A stretch of 14,494 bases of DNA from SAR202 cluster bacterium. GTDB lineage: Bacteria > Chloroflexota > Dehalococcoidia > Lucifugimonadales > UBA1123. Both the position numbers and the translations under genes were made by a program. Below are positions 1-7,453 of the stretch, piece after piece. A model generated the notes under the pieces. The model did not search any database. It was not told the origin of the DNA and worked only from the letters and a program-made list of their open reading frames with translations. Position 1 is the stretch's first letter, and every line of letters starts with the position of its first letter. The DNA lies in contig JASLRP010000008.1 of assembly GCA_030743915.1 (NCBI GenBank), positions 1 to 14,494 on the forward strand, in the 5' to 3' direction.

Positions 1-217
1 CGGCAACGCATCGTACTCGCTGGAGGGCGAGATTCCTGCAACACGAATGCAGGAATTGCAGCAACAGCTTCGGTCTATGACTCGCGGGGAAGGTATCCTG
101 GAATTCGCCTTCGACCGTTACGAGCCTGTCGGCGACTCGATTCCGACCAGGTCACGGACAGATCAGAATCCGCTCAATCGCAAAGAATACATGCAGCGCG
201 TAATGGGACGGGCCTAG
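1..217 (+). CDS. TetM/OtrA-like translation-factor GTPase, C-terminal end (partial)
   Basis: The reading frame is open from base 2 to the TAG at 215-217 and gives the last 71 residues of a protein whose start lies outside the window. The text SLEGEIPATRMQELQQQLRS followed by TRGEGILEFAFDRYEPV matches the C-terminal (domain V) end of EF-G-like GTPases. The tail RTDQNPLNRKEYM is typical of the TetM/OtrA branch of ribosome-associated GTPases. Family members bind the ribosome and hydrolyse GTP; some dislodge tetracycline, but many chromosomal members are uncharacterised, so resistance should not be assumed. The GTPase domain is not visible. The methyltransferase gene begins 17 bases after the stop and may be cotranscribed. 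Ordinary EF-G is the main alternative; the NPLNRKEY tail argues against it. Confidence 0.8.
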   Translation, partial: GNASYSLEGEIPATRMQELQQQLRSMTRGEGILEFAFDRYEPVGDSIPTRSRTDQNPLNRKEYMQRVMGRA

Positions 218-234
218 CGCAGGAGGAGTTTTCA

Positions 235-966
235 ATGAAAAACTATGAACCAGGTATGAGTTTTGGAGAAGACGCCGCCAAGAAGTACGAGGACTACAAA
301 CGGGGCGATGAGGATGAGGCCGTCGCCTTCCTGGAGCAGGCGGCACGGGGCGGTCCGGCGCTGGAGCTTGCCATCGGCGCAGGGCGCATTGGGTTGCCTC
401 TGGCGGCCACGGGAATCCGAGTTGATGGCATCGACTTTTCGCCCGACATGGTCGCCCAGCTACGCGCCCAGCCGGGAGGCGCCGACTTGAATGTCACGAT
501 TGGCGACTACGCCGACGTCGCGGTGCCCGGCAAATATCGCCTGATATACATAGTTTTCAACACCCTGCACAACCTGCTGACTCAGGACGAGCAGGTCCGC
601 TGCTTCGAGAACGTCGCCGATCATCTCACCGACGACGGAGTTTTTGTGATCGAGGGGTCAGTGCCCAGCCGCTTCTATCGGCTTCAAAACGACCAGTACG
701 TGGAGGCCGAGGCCATCGGAGTGGACGAAGTACGGCTTGACGTCGCCCAGCACGATCCGGTGAAGCAGTTGCTCTACGAGAACCACGTTTCCCTCACCTC
801 AGAGGGAGTGCGCCTGAATCCCATCGTCACCCGCCACATATGGCCCAGCGAGCTCGACCTCATGGCGAGAATCGCCGGCCTTCGCCTGAAAGAGCGCTGG
901 GACGGCTGGGAGCGACAACCCTACACGTCCACCACCGAAAAACTCGTGTCGGTGTATGCCCGCTAG
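235..966 (+). CDS. class I SAM-dependent methyltransferase
   Basis: The 243-residue protein has a Rossmann-type methyltransferase core. Motif I is LELAIGAGRIG (about residues 43-53). The acidic residue expected to bind the SAM ribose is D67 in GIDFSPDM. A GDYAD motif II lies near residue 90, and motif III is the stretch LTDDGVFVIEG. The C-terminal third (RHIWPSELDLMARIAGLRLKER) is the usual end of small-molecule methyltransferases, where a substrate lid folds against the core. An AGGAGGAG ribosome binding site at 221-228, six bases before the ATG, fixes the start. No signal peptide or membrane segment is seen, so it is cytosolic. The acceptor substrate cannot be inferred. It sits 17 bases after the GTPase gene and ends 53 bases from the convergent propeller gene. 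Confidence 0.85.
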   Translation: MKNYEPGMSFGEDAAKKYEDYKRGDEDEAVAFLEQAARGGPALELAIGAGRIGLPLAATGIRVDGIDFSPDMVAQLRAQPGGADLNVTIGDYADVAVPGKYRLIYIVFNTLHNLLTQDEQVRCFENVADHLTDDGVFVIEGSVPSRFYRLQNDQYVEAEAIGVDEVRLDVAQHDPVKQLLYENHVSLTSEGVRLNPIVTRHIWPSELDLMARIAGLRLKERWDGWERQPYTSTTEKLVSVYAR

Positions 967-1019
967 AATTGTCAATCGACTTCACGCCAAGGAGTTCAGT
1001 GAGAGCAAATGACTCTCGA

Positions 1020-1889
1020 TCACACCCGCGCGAACTTCTGGATGGCGTTCTGCGCTCCGACTTCGGCGACGTAGACGTTGGACTGAGCGTCTATCCAGAT
1101 ACCGTGCGGGAAACCACGGAACTCGCCGGAGGCTTCGCCTCGCTGGTTCCACTTGCCGATCACCTCGCCGTCCAGAGACATGACGTGGATTCCCTCGTGG
1201 CCTGTGGCGACATGCAAAAGATTGTCATCGTCCAGGTGGGCGTCATTGGGGCCTGGGACTCCGGGCCATTCGGTCTTGAAGTTGCCATCGACGTCGAAGA
1301 CCTGACAGCGGTTGTTCTCCCTGTCCATGACATAGACGTTGTTGTTGGCGTCCACGGTCACGTCGTGGGGCAGGTCGAACTGGCCGGGGCCCGTGCCGTC
1401 GGCTCCCCAGGAGTTCAATAGCTCGCCTTCGGCAGTGAAGCGATGAACGCGATTCTGGCCGTAGCCATCCCCGACGAATATTTCTCCCGATGGCGACATC
1501 ACGGCGCGGGTGGGCCTGTTGAAAGGAGCGCCCGGAGCGCCGGGAACGTCCTTCTGTCCCATCGTCATGAGAATCTCGCCGGACGGGGCGTACTTGCGAA
1601 CGGTGTGGTCGGCGCTGTCGGTCATGAAGATTTCGTCATCGGGGCCTATCCACATGCCGTGAGGCGTTGTGTACAGGTCTTCGCCCCATGTCTCCAGCAG
1701 CTTGCCGTTCTCATCAAAGATCAGCACCGCGCCTCCCGTGACCTCTGGATAGGGCCACTCGCGCCACGCGATGTAGGCCTTGCCGCTGGAGTCGATGGCG
1801 ACGTCGGAAGCGACGCCGGTAGCTGACAGGTTGGGCCACCCCTCCACCAGTTCGTATTGATAGTTGTCGAATCCAAACTTCGCAGCCAT
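1020..1889 (-). CDS. PAL-like NHL beta-propeller (peptidyl-alpha-hydroxyglycine alpha-amidating lyase family)
   Basis: The 289-residue protein is built of NHL-type blades. In order it has PHGMW (H77), TDSADHTVRKY, DGYGQNR (Y143), LPHDV (H175), DRENNR (R190) and FPHGIW (H262). These line up with the catalytic core of animal PAL, where three histidines in PHG/PHS/PHD motifs bind zinc, the tyrosine of DGYCNSR is catalytic and the arginine of DREN lies in the active site. R43 in AWRE falls where PAL has its other active-site arginine. PAL cleaves peptidyl-alpha-hydroxyglycine to an amide and glyoxylate. No hydroxylase domain and no signal peptide are present, so the bacterial substrate is unknown. 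The start is ATG with AAAGGA about eight bases upstream. A sigma70-like promoter lies at 1938-1966. The alternative is a non-enzymatic NHL scaffold, but the conserved residues argue for a lyase. Confidence 0.8.
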   Translation of the reverse strand: MAAKFGFDNYQYELVEGWPNLSATGVASDVAIDSSGKAYIAWREWPYPEVTGGAVLIFDENGKLLETWGEDLYTTPHGMWIGPDDEIFMTDSADHTVRKYAPSGEILMTMGQKDVPGAPGAPFNRPTRAVMSPSGEIFVGDGYGQNRVHRFTAEGELLNSWGADGTGPGQFDLPHDVTVDANNNVYVMDRENNRCQVFDVDGNFKTEWPGVPGPNDAHLDDDNLLHVATGHEGIHVMSLDGEVIGKWNQRGEASGEFRGFPHGIWIDAQSNVYVAEVGAQNAIQKFARV

Positions 1890-1937
1890 GATGTCGTCCT
1901 TTCACGGGTAGGGGTGTCAGAGTTGAAATCGGGCGCA

Positions 1938-1966
1938 ATTGTAGCAGGCAGGTTGGTGTGGAACAA
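1938..1966 (-). promoter_or_regulatory. sigma70-like promoter for the PAL-like gene
   Basis: On the minus strand TTGTTC (1966-1961) and TACAAT (1943-1938) are separated by exactly 17 bases. The -10 matches the consensus at five of six positions and the -35 at three of six. Transcription would start near 1931, giving a leader of about 40 bases that carries the AAAGGA ribosome binding site. Confidence 0.5.
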
Positions 1967-2038
1967 CTGAGTCTGGAGAAGTCTGCGAAGCGTCGAGAGC
2001 GGATTCGATACCCAACGCTACCGGAACGACCATGCTGA

Positions 2039-2067
2039 TTGATGAAGGGGTCGCAGGCTGATATGCT
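2039..2067 (+). promoter_or_regulatory. possible sigma70-like promoter for the LLM oxidoreductase gene
   Basis: TTGATG (2039-2044) and TATGCT (2062-2067) are separated by 17 bases, each matching the consensus at four of six positions. The predicted leader to the ATG at 2202 would be about 130 bases, which is long. The match could be chance. Confidence 0.3.
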
Positions 2068-2201
2068 TGGCTTCGGTCTTCTGGGATATCCGATTACCTC
2101 ATGCCCGATGTTCATCGAAACCCCAGGAGCTGTCGCATGCGGCTGCCTCGGTCGCTGCCACCTGATTACCTGATTCCTGGAACCCATCAAAGGAGCAATT
2201 C

Positions 2202-3044
2202 ATGGATTTTGGCGCGATGATGTTCACCACTGACTATTCGATCAGGCCCGACGATCTGGCGAAGCTGCTGGAAGACCGGGGCTTCGAATCCATGTGGGTG
2301 CCTGAGCATACCCACATCCCAGCAAGCAGGCTGTCTCCCTGGCCCGCAGGCGGAGACCTGCCGAAAATGTACTGGCACACATACGACCCCTTCGTTGCGC
2401 TGACCGCCGCCGCGTCGGTCACCACCGATCTGAAGGTGGCGACCGGAATCTGTCTGGTCATCGAGCGCGACCCGATCACCACCGCGAAGGAAGTTGCCAG
2501 CCTGGACATGCTCTCCAATGGGCGGTTCATCTTTGGCATTGGCGGTGGCTGGAACGCCGAGGAGATGGAGAATCACGGCACTAACTTCCGAAGACGCTGG
2601 AGGCAGCTGCGGGAACAGATTCTTGCTATGAAGGAAATCTGGACTCAGGACGAGGCCGAGTTTCACGGGGAGTTCGTCAATTTCGACAAGATTTGGAGCT
2701 ATCCCAAGCCTGTCCAAAAGCCCCACCCTCCGATCATCATGGGCGGCGACGGCGCGACGACTTTCGACCGGGTCATCGAGTTCTCTGACGGCTGGATGCC
2801 CATCGGAAGCAGGCCGTCAGGTGGCCCCAGCCTGGCTGAGAAGATCACGACGCTGAGACAACGAGCCGAAGATGCTGGTCGGGACCCCTCGTCGATCTCA
2901 GTCACCGTATTCGGCGCGCGGCCTGACGCGGACGAAATTCAGCATCTGGAGTCTATCGGCGTGGGCCGCGCAGTGTTTTCCCTGCCCTCAGAAGAAAAGG
3001 ACACGGTGGCGCCGATGATCGACGATTACGCCAAACTCATCTGA
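2202..3044 (+). CDS. LLM-class (luciferase-like) F420/FMN-dependent oxidoreductase
   Basis: The 280-residue single-domain protein begins MDFGAMMFTT and continues with LAKLLEDRGFESMWVPEHTH, the typical first strand and helix of the bacterial-luciferase-like TIM barrel. The block ASLDMLSNGRFIFGIGGGWN, followed by EEMENHGTNFRRRW, is the signature of the F420-dependent group (TIGR03619-like). PHPPIIMGGDG and FSDGWMPIG follow in the expected order. Members use reduced F420 or FMN for hydride transfer or monooxygenation of small organic substrates in the cytosol. The sequence does not separate these cofactors or give the substrate. AAAGGAG at 2189-2195 supports the start. The 2-hydroxyacid oxidase gene follows after 53 bases on the same strand, so the two are probably cotranscribed. 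A paralogue is at 5234-6103. Confidence 0.9.
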   Translation: MDFGAMMFTTDYSIRPDDLAKLLEDRGFESMWVPEHTHIPASRLSPWPAGGDLPKMYWHTYDPFVALTAAASVTTDLKVATGICLVIERDPITTAKEVASLDMLSNGRFIFGIGGGWNAEEMENHGTNFRRRWRQLREQILAMKEIWTQDEAEFHGEFVNFDKIWSYPKPVQKPHPPIIMGGDGATTFDRVIEFSDGWMPIGSRPSGGPSLAEKITTLRQRAEDAGRDPSSISVTVFGARPDADEIQHLESIGVGRAVFSLPSEEKDTVAPMIDDYAKLI

Positions 3045-3097
3045 GCCAGGTCTGCTCAGGCGATTCAGTTTCCCAAAGCCCGATGAAGGAGACCACC

Positions 3098-4204
3098 GTG
3101 GACGACAGACCAATAAACCTGTACGAATACGAGGCGCTGGCGAAAGAACGCATGCCCAAACCCGAGTGGGACTTCGTGGAGGGCGGCGCCACTGACGAGA
3201 TCACTATCAGCAGGACACGGCAGGCGTTCGACTCGATAATGCTCCGCCCCCGGATGCTGGTGGACGTGGACGTGAGAGACCTGTCAACCACGGTGCTGGG
3301 GGAGCGGATAGACTTTCCCCTGATGATGTGTCCTGCGGGGCATCACATCCGAGCGCATCCCGACGCTGAGCTCGCGACCGTGAGAGCGGCCAGCGCAATG
3401 GACGTGGGGATGATCCTCAGTTCCGGCTCCAGCGTTGTCATGGAGGAAGTCGCCAGCGCGGCCACCTGCAAACTCTGGTACCAGCAGTATTTCTATAGAG
3501 ACAGGGGCGTCACCGAACTCATGGCCCACCGCGCCGACGAATCGGGATACTCTGCGCTGTGCATCACGCTGGACGCCTCCATACGCTCCAAGCGCGAGCG
3601 GAACTTGCGCAACGACTACATGCTTCCCGCGTCACCCAACTACGACGGACTGGAAGTCTCGCCCGGAGGATTCGCTCCATCCAGCGACGACGCTCCTCCC
3701 GCATTCTCAGGAATGGTCAGCCCCAAAGCCACCTGGGACGAGTTCGATTGGCTGGCCTCCAAGACTGATTTGCCTCTCATCGCCAAGGGCGTGATGACCG
3801 GCGAGGACGGTCGCCTAGCCGTGGAGAATGGTGTCAAAGCGATCATCGTCTCGAACCACGGAGGACGCAGCCTGGACCCGACCTTCGCGACCATAGAGGT
3901 TCTTCCTGAAGTGGTCGAGGCAGTGGACGGCAAAGCTGAAGTTTACCTGGACGGCGGCATACGTCGCGGCAGTGACATCCTGAAGGCTCTGGCTCTGGGA
4001 GCGCGGGCTGTGCTGATCGGACGTCCCATGTTCTGGGGTCTGGCCGTCAACGGCGAAGAGGGGCTGAAGCACATCATTGAGATACTCCGCGACGAGTTTG
4101 AATCGACGATGGGTCTGTGCGGGAAACCAGACATCGCCAGCATAGACAGGAGCGTTATCGGAACGGTCTCACCGCTGGTGTCGCTGCCTCAGTTTCCTAG
4201 CTGA
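3098..4204 (+). CDS. FMN-dependent 2-hydroxyacid oxidase/dehydrogenase, glycolate-oxidase-like
   Basis: The protein (368 residues from the GTG) aligns over its whole length with glycolate and lactate oxidases. It keeps the catalytic H254 and substrate-binding R257 in SNHGGRSLD, a lysine in the IAKGV strand, QQYFYRDRG with the active-site tyrosine, TLD and KRERNLRN before loop 4, and the FMN phosphate site DGGIRRGSD. Such enzymes oxidise a 2-hydroxyacid to the 2-oxoacid and pass electrons to oxygen or a carrier. Two pocket positions differ: the tyrosine usually at about position 24 is F26 (WDFVEGG), and the tryptophan of LSSW is glycine (LSSGSS). The substrate is therefore probably not plain glycolate. 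I chose GTG 3098 because AAGGAG (3086-3091) lies six bases before it; the in-frame ATG at 3083 has no ribosome binding site. Loop 4 is short and the gene overlaps its convergent neighbour by 8 bases. Confidence 0.88.
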   Translation: MDDRPINLYEYEALAKERMPKPEWDFVEGGATDEITISRTRQAFDSIMLRPRMLVDVDVRDLSTTVLGERIDFPLMMCPAGHHIRAHPDAELATVRAASAMDVGMILSSGSSVVMEEVASAATCKLWYQQYFYRDRGVTELMAHRADESGYSALCITLDASIRSKRERNLRNDYMLPASPNYDGLEVSPGGFAPSSDDAPPAFSGMVSPKATWDEFDWLASKTDLPLIAKGVMTGEDGRLAVENGVKAIIVSNHGGRSLDPTFATIEVLPEVVEAVDGKAEVYLDGGIRRGSDILKALALGARAVLIGRPMFWGLAVNGEEGLKHIIEILRDEFESTMGLCGKPDIASIDRSVIGTVSPLVSLPQFPS

Positions 4205-5216
4205 CCCGCCTCACACGATGGTTCTCGCTGTCTGCAATATAAAAAACACCATTGGAATCGGACACTACGCCGTGGGGCCTAGCGAGGCCAGCCAGCGTCG
4301 AGTCTCCATCGTCGCCCTCCGAGCCTTGCCGTCCTCCGGCGACGGTCGATATAGTCCCGTCCGATACGTCGATCTTGCGGATGGCGTGGTTCTCGGTGTC
4401 AACGACCAGGACGTTGCCATCGGGGTCGCATCTGATGGCTTTAGGGCCGTTCAGTGTGGCGTCAATCGCCGGGCCACCGTCGCCTGTGTAGCCCTTTTCA
4501 TCTCCGCCTGAGACCAGTGTGATGATGCCCTCGGAGTCCACCTTGCGGATGGAGTTGCCCTCGCGCTCACAGATATAGGTGTCGCCTCGAACGTCGACGC
4601 ACACCGCCCTGGCTCCGAAGATTCCCGCTTCGGAGGCCGGCCCTCCGTCGCCGGTGTGGACCTTCTCTCCCGTGCCCGCGAAGGTTGTGATTATGCCCGT
4701 CTCGATGTCCAGACGTCGGATACGCTGGTCCTGGATGTCGGCAATTAGCAGACCGCCCTTGCCATCTAGCTCGCAGTCGTTAGGCTCTCGCATCTGGGCG
4801 CTGGTGGCTGGGCCGCCGTCGCCTCCGTATCCGACTGTTCCATCTCCGGCCACGGTGGAAATGATGCCTGTGGAGGCATCGACCTTTCGGATGGCGGGGC
4901 TGAACCTCTGGAGAATGTACACGTCGCCGTTATCGTCCACCTGGATAGCGTACGGCTCCTCGATCTGCGCCTGGGTTGCCGGGCCACCGTCGCCCGAGTA
5001 ACCTGCCTTTCCTGTGCCTGCGATAGTGGATATGACGCCGGTCTGAAGGTCAACCTTCCGCACGCAGTAGTTGAAGCAGTCGGCGATGTACAGGTAACGC
5101 TCCGAGTGGTCCAGATCGACGTGGAAGGGATTGTCCATCAGCGCCTGGACAGCAGGCCCGCCGTCACCGTCGTAGCCCTGATCCCCGTTGCCCGCGACGC
5201 TGGTTATGGTTGTCAT
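4197..5216 (-). CDS. six-repeat NHL beta-propeller protein
   Basis: The 339 residues consist almost entirely of six tandem units of about 52-57 residues. Each unit starts with a phrase like IISTVAGDG, continues with GDGGPA, then a strand such as GDVYI, and ends with IRKVD plus TG. Six units would close one complete six-bladed propeller. The last unit is the most degenerate (GDDGDSTLAGLARPHG). No signal peptide, lipobox or membrane segment is visible, so it appears cytosolic. This repeat type occurs in ligand-binding and scaffold proteins, and no catalytic residues can be assigned. It is the last gene of a minus-strand operon, 17 bases after the LLM oxidoreductase gene. The AGGGG upstream is only a modest ribosome binding site, so translational coupling is likely. 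A gluconolactonase-like enzyme is the alternative, but no supporting motif is seen. Confidence 0.82.
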   Translation of the reverse strand: MTTITSVAGNGDQGYDGDGGPAVQALMDNPFHVDLDHSERYLYIADCFNYCVRKVDLQTGVISTIAGTGKAGYSGDGGPATQAQIEEPYAIQVDDNGDVYILQRFSPAIRKVDASTGIISTVAGDGTVGYGGDGGPATSAQMREPNDCELDGKGGLLIADIQDQRIRRLDIETGIITTFAGTGEKVHTGDGGPASEAGIFGARAVCVDVRGDTYICEREGNSIRKVDSEGIITLVSGGDEKGYTGDGGPAIDATLNGPKAIRCDPDGNVLVVDTENHAIRKIDVSDGTISTVAGGRQGSEGDDGDSTLAGLARPHGVVSDSNGVFYIADSENHRVRRVS

Positions 5217-5233
5217 GGATTATCTGCCCCTGC

Positions 5234-6103
5234 TTATACTGACGCGACCGCCTGCTTGAACGTCTCGATTGAGTCGATGTGTTCCTGAGGAGACGCGAAT
5301 CCCGCGCCCATCGTGTTGACCGATATGTGAGTCGCGCCCAGTTCCTTCCAGGCGGACGCCTCGTTGGCCCAGTCTTCAGGGTTGCCTGCGCTCACGGAGA
5401 TTCGAGGCTCGATTCCCACGTCTGACGGGTCTCTGCCGGCCTCTTCGATGTAGCCTCGCAACTTCTCAAATTCCTGTCGTCCCACCTCGTCAGGGCCGAA
5501 CCTCTGAGGGAACCATCCATCGCCGATCTTCGCCAATCGCCTCATCACTGGATCGGACGTCCCGCCGAACCATATGGGAATCGGCTGCTGCGCGGGCAGA
5601 GGGTTGATTCCAGCGTCGGTGATCTTGTGCCATCGTCCCTCGTAGGTCACAAGCTCGTTGGTCCAGAGTTGTCTGAGAACGTCGATCTGCTCTTCTGACC
5701 TGCGGCCCCTGTTATGGAAATTCTCGCCCAGAGCCTCGTACTCTACCGGGTTCCAGCCGATGCCGATGCCCAACCTCAGCCTGCCACCGCTGAGAACGTC
5801 CAGGGCGGCGGTCTGTTTGGCCACCAGGACCGTCTGCCTCTGAGGCAGGATGATGATGCCAGACACGAACTCTATCGTCTCGGTGATTCCTGCCAGGTAG
5901 GAAAACAGAATGAAAGGTTCGTGGAACAGGTCGGTGTGTTTATAGCCGGTCCAATCGGTGCGGCTGTCGGGGTTGGCCCCCAGCACGTGATCGTATGCCA
6001 GGAGGTGATCGTAGCCCAACGACTCTGCGGCCTGGGCGTAGTCTCGGACGCTTATCGGGTCAGAGCCTATCTCGGTCTGAGGGAACACGACTCCTACGCG
6101 CAT
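5234..6103 (-). CDS. LLM-class F420/FMN-dependent oxidoreductase
   Basis: The 289-residue protein starts MRVGVVFPQTEIG and has AESLGYDHLLAYDHVLG, the early part of the luciferase-like TIM barrel. It keeps the family block AALDVLSGGRLRLGIGIGWN, then YEALGENFHNRGRRSEEQI, PIPIWFGGTSDPVMRRLAKI and GDGWFP. This is close to the TIGR03619/Rv2161c type of F420-dependent enzyme. It is expected to reduce or oxygenate a small organic substrate in the cytosol; substrate and cofactor are not proven by sequence. The ATG has AAAGGAG about seven bases upstream. It lies 29 bases after the MFS gene and 17 bases before the NHL propeller gene, which makes a three-gene operon. It is a distant paralogue of the enzyme at 2202-3044, sharing the fold blocks but not close identity. 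Confidence 0.9.
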   Translation of the reverse strand: MRVGVVFPQTEIGSDPISVRDYAQAAESLGYDHLLAYDHVLGANPDSRTDWTGYKHTDLFHEPFILFSYLAGITETIEFVSGIIILPQRQTVLVAKQTAALDVLSGGRLRLGIGIGWNPVEYEALGENFHNRGRRSEEQIDVLRQLWTNELVTYEGRWHKITDAGINPLPAQQPIPIWFGGTSDPVMRRLAKIGDGWFPQRFGPDEVGRQEFEKLRGYIEEAGRDPSDVGIEPRISVSAGNPEDWANEASAWKELGATHISVNTMGAGFASPQEHIDSIETFKQAVASV

Positions 6104-6132
6104 TGTGAGTCTCCTTTACGAAATTAATATGA

Positions 6133-7446
6133 CTATCCTACAGGTTCGACTTCGGGCCGAACAGCCGCCGTAGATTTGCGAGGGGGAACTGCGAGCAAGC
6201 TTACCACAGCGGTTGCAATAGGCAGGCCCAGGAATGCCAAAATCGGCGTGTTGTAGTCGTTGTTCAACGCGAATAAGAAGCTGACCGGAAGTGGTCCCAT
6301 CGCAGAGGATGCCACCATCGCTGTGCTGACGACGCCCCTTATGCTTCCGATATGAGTCCTGCCGAAATAGTTGGGCCATATGACGTTGGTCGTGGTCATT
6401 ATGACCCCCTGGGCGAATCCCATAGAGCCGCCGTAAACAAATGCCTGCCATACTAACGACATTGGCATCGCCCAGACCATCGTAGTTGCCAGAAGCAGAT
6501 GCCCGCTCGCCATAATGTGTCTGTTCGGCAATTTGTCGTTCAGGAACCCAGCGACTATCGTTCCCAGCAGCGCCATCGGGGCCATGAAACTCAGGACGCC
6601 CGCCGCGAGACCGACGTCGTAACCTTTGGTCACGAACAGATCGACATGATGAAACGTCAGCCCCGTGCCGATCATTGACAGCGGCAAGCCAACGAACAGC
6701 AGCATCCAGAACGTGCGAGTCCGAATTGCCTCGCCCAGAGTCCAATCGTTGTGGTCGGCGGATATGTTGGCCGCTGCGCTAGGACTGCCCATAGGGCGAC
6801 TGACACCATCCGGCTCAAGCCCCACAGATTCAGGACTTCGACGCACCAGAATGATGCCCACGGGAATCAGGACAATCCAGATTATCGCGCCAAGAATGAC
6901 CCAGGCGTTGCGCCAACCCCATGTCGAAATCAGAAAAAAAGCCACGACAGGAAATGCGGCCTGGCTCATAGGGGAAGCCAGCGCCATCAGCGCCATTGCG
7001 CGCCCTCGCCTGCGGATGAACCACATCGCCACCAGCGTCGTGCTGATGAGTTGCAACGATCCCTGTCCCAGAGCGCGGATGGCTACGAATCCCAGAAACA
7101 GGTGTATCGGCGAAGCCACGGAGCCGATCAGCACGGTCGCGACGCCAAATGCCATCGCAACCGCCGTCAGCATTATTCGCCCACCGAACCTGTCCAACAG
7201 GCGGCCTATGAATGGCACGGCCAACGCAGCCGTAAGCGAACCCCCGGTGTAGAGGCTGGAGTACAGATTTCGTGACCAGCCGAGGTCTTCGATCATGGGG
7301 TCGATAAACACGGATACGACGTAGGTCTGGCCAGGGGCGGAAGTGAAAAGAGCCAGACCACCCGCAATGAGGATGATCCAGCCATAGTAGAAAGGGACGC
7401 GTCGCAGCAACGAGAATTTCGACTGCGAATCTGTAATAGAATTCAC
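6133..7446 (-). CDS. MFS transporter, oxalate/formate- or monocarboxylate-type
   Basis: This 437-residue membrane protein has about 12 hydrophobic segments in two halves, joined by a polar loop near residues 205-235. Helix 1 begins FYYGWIILIAGG, the start seen in OFA and monocarboxylate-type carriers. The MFS motif A is GRLLDRFGGR between helices 2 and 3, with a second copy (GFLNDKLPNRH) in the C-terminal half. The likely cargo is an organic acid, but this rests on family resemblance only. The start is GTG at 7446 and has no ribosome binding site. A good promoter at 7454-7482 predicts transcription starting at or one base before that GTG, so the mRNA may be leaderless. It heads the operon with the LLM oxidoreductase and NHL genes, which suggests it brings in or removes their substrate or product. 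Confidence 0.87.
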   Translation of the reverse strand: MNSITDSQSKFSLLRRVPFYYGWIILIAGGLALFTSAPGQTYVVSVFIDPMIEDLGWSRNLYSSLYTGGSLTAALAVPFIGRLLDRFGGRIMLTAVAMAFGVATVLIGSVASPIHLFLGFVAIRALGQGSLQLISTTLVAMWFIRRRGRAMALMALASPMSQAAFPVVAFFLISTWGWRNAWVILGAIIWIVLIPVGIILVRRSPESVGLEPDGVSRPMGSPSAAANISADHNDWTLGEAIRTRTFWMLLFVGLPLSMIGTGLTFHHVDLFVTKGYDVGLAAGVLSFMAPMALLGTIVAGFLNDKLPNRHIMASGHLLLATTMVWAMPMSLVWQAFVYGGSMGFAQGVIMTTTNVIWPNYFGRTHIGSIRGVVSTAMVASSAMGPLPVSFLFALNNDYNTPILAFLGLPIATAVVSLLAVPPRKSTAAVRPEVEPVG

Positions 7447-7453
7447 GAATCGA

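Larger units (their letters stand above)
1890..2201. other. divergent intergenic region between propeller and LLM oxidoreductase genes
   Basis: This 312-base gap separates two divergent genes. It contains one promoter candidate in each direction, described separately. An 8-base tandem duplication of ACCTGATT sits at 2160-2175, just before the ribosome binding site of the rightward gene, and a related GATTACCTC occurs near 2091. The open frame across it on the minus strand has no recognisable domain and no ribosome binding site, so I see no gene here. Confidence 0.6.

Noticed and set aside
1001..1017. GAGAG/CTCTC hairpin between the convergent methyltransferase and PAL-like genes as a terminator
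   Set aside because: Only five pairs and no T-run on either strand; too weak to call.
840..1421. 193-residue plus-strand open frame
   Set aside because: It lies mostly antisense to the PAL-like gene, overlaps the methyltransferase end, has no ribosome binding site and no recognisable motif.
2160..2175. Tandem ACCTGATT duplication as an operator or short repeat array
   Set aside because: Only two 8-base units; could be chance or replication slippage. Mentioned in the intergenic entry only.
1714..2190. 158-residue minus-strand open frame covering the divergent intergenic region
   Set aside because: The protein is low in recognisable structure, rich in Arg/Pro as expected from an out-of-frame GC-rich stretch, has no ribosome binding site and runs into the PAL-like gene in another frame.
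6116..6745. 209-residue minus-strand frame inside the MFS gene
   Set aside because: It is a different frame of the same strand as a clear 12-helix transporter and has no hydrophobic pattern or motif of its own.
6665..7252. 195-residue plus-strand frame antisense to the MFS gene
   Set aside because: Its composition mirrors the transporter codons; no start signal and no domain.
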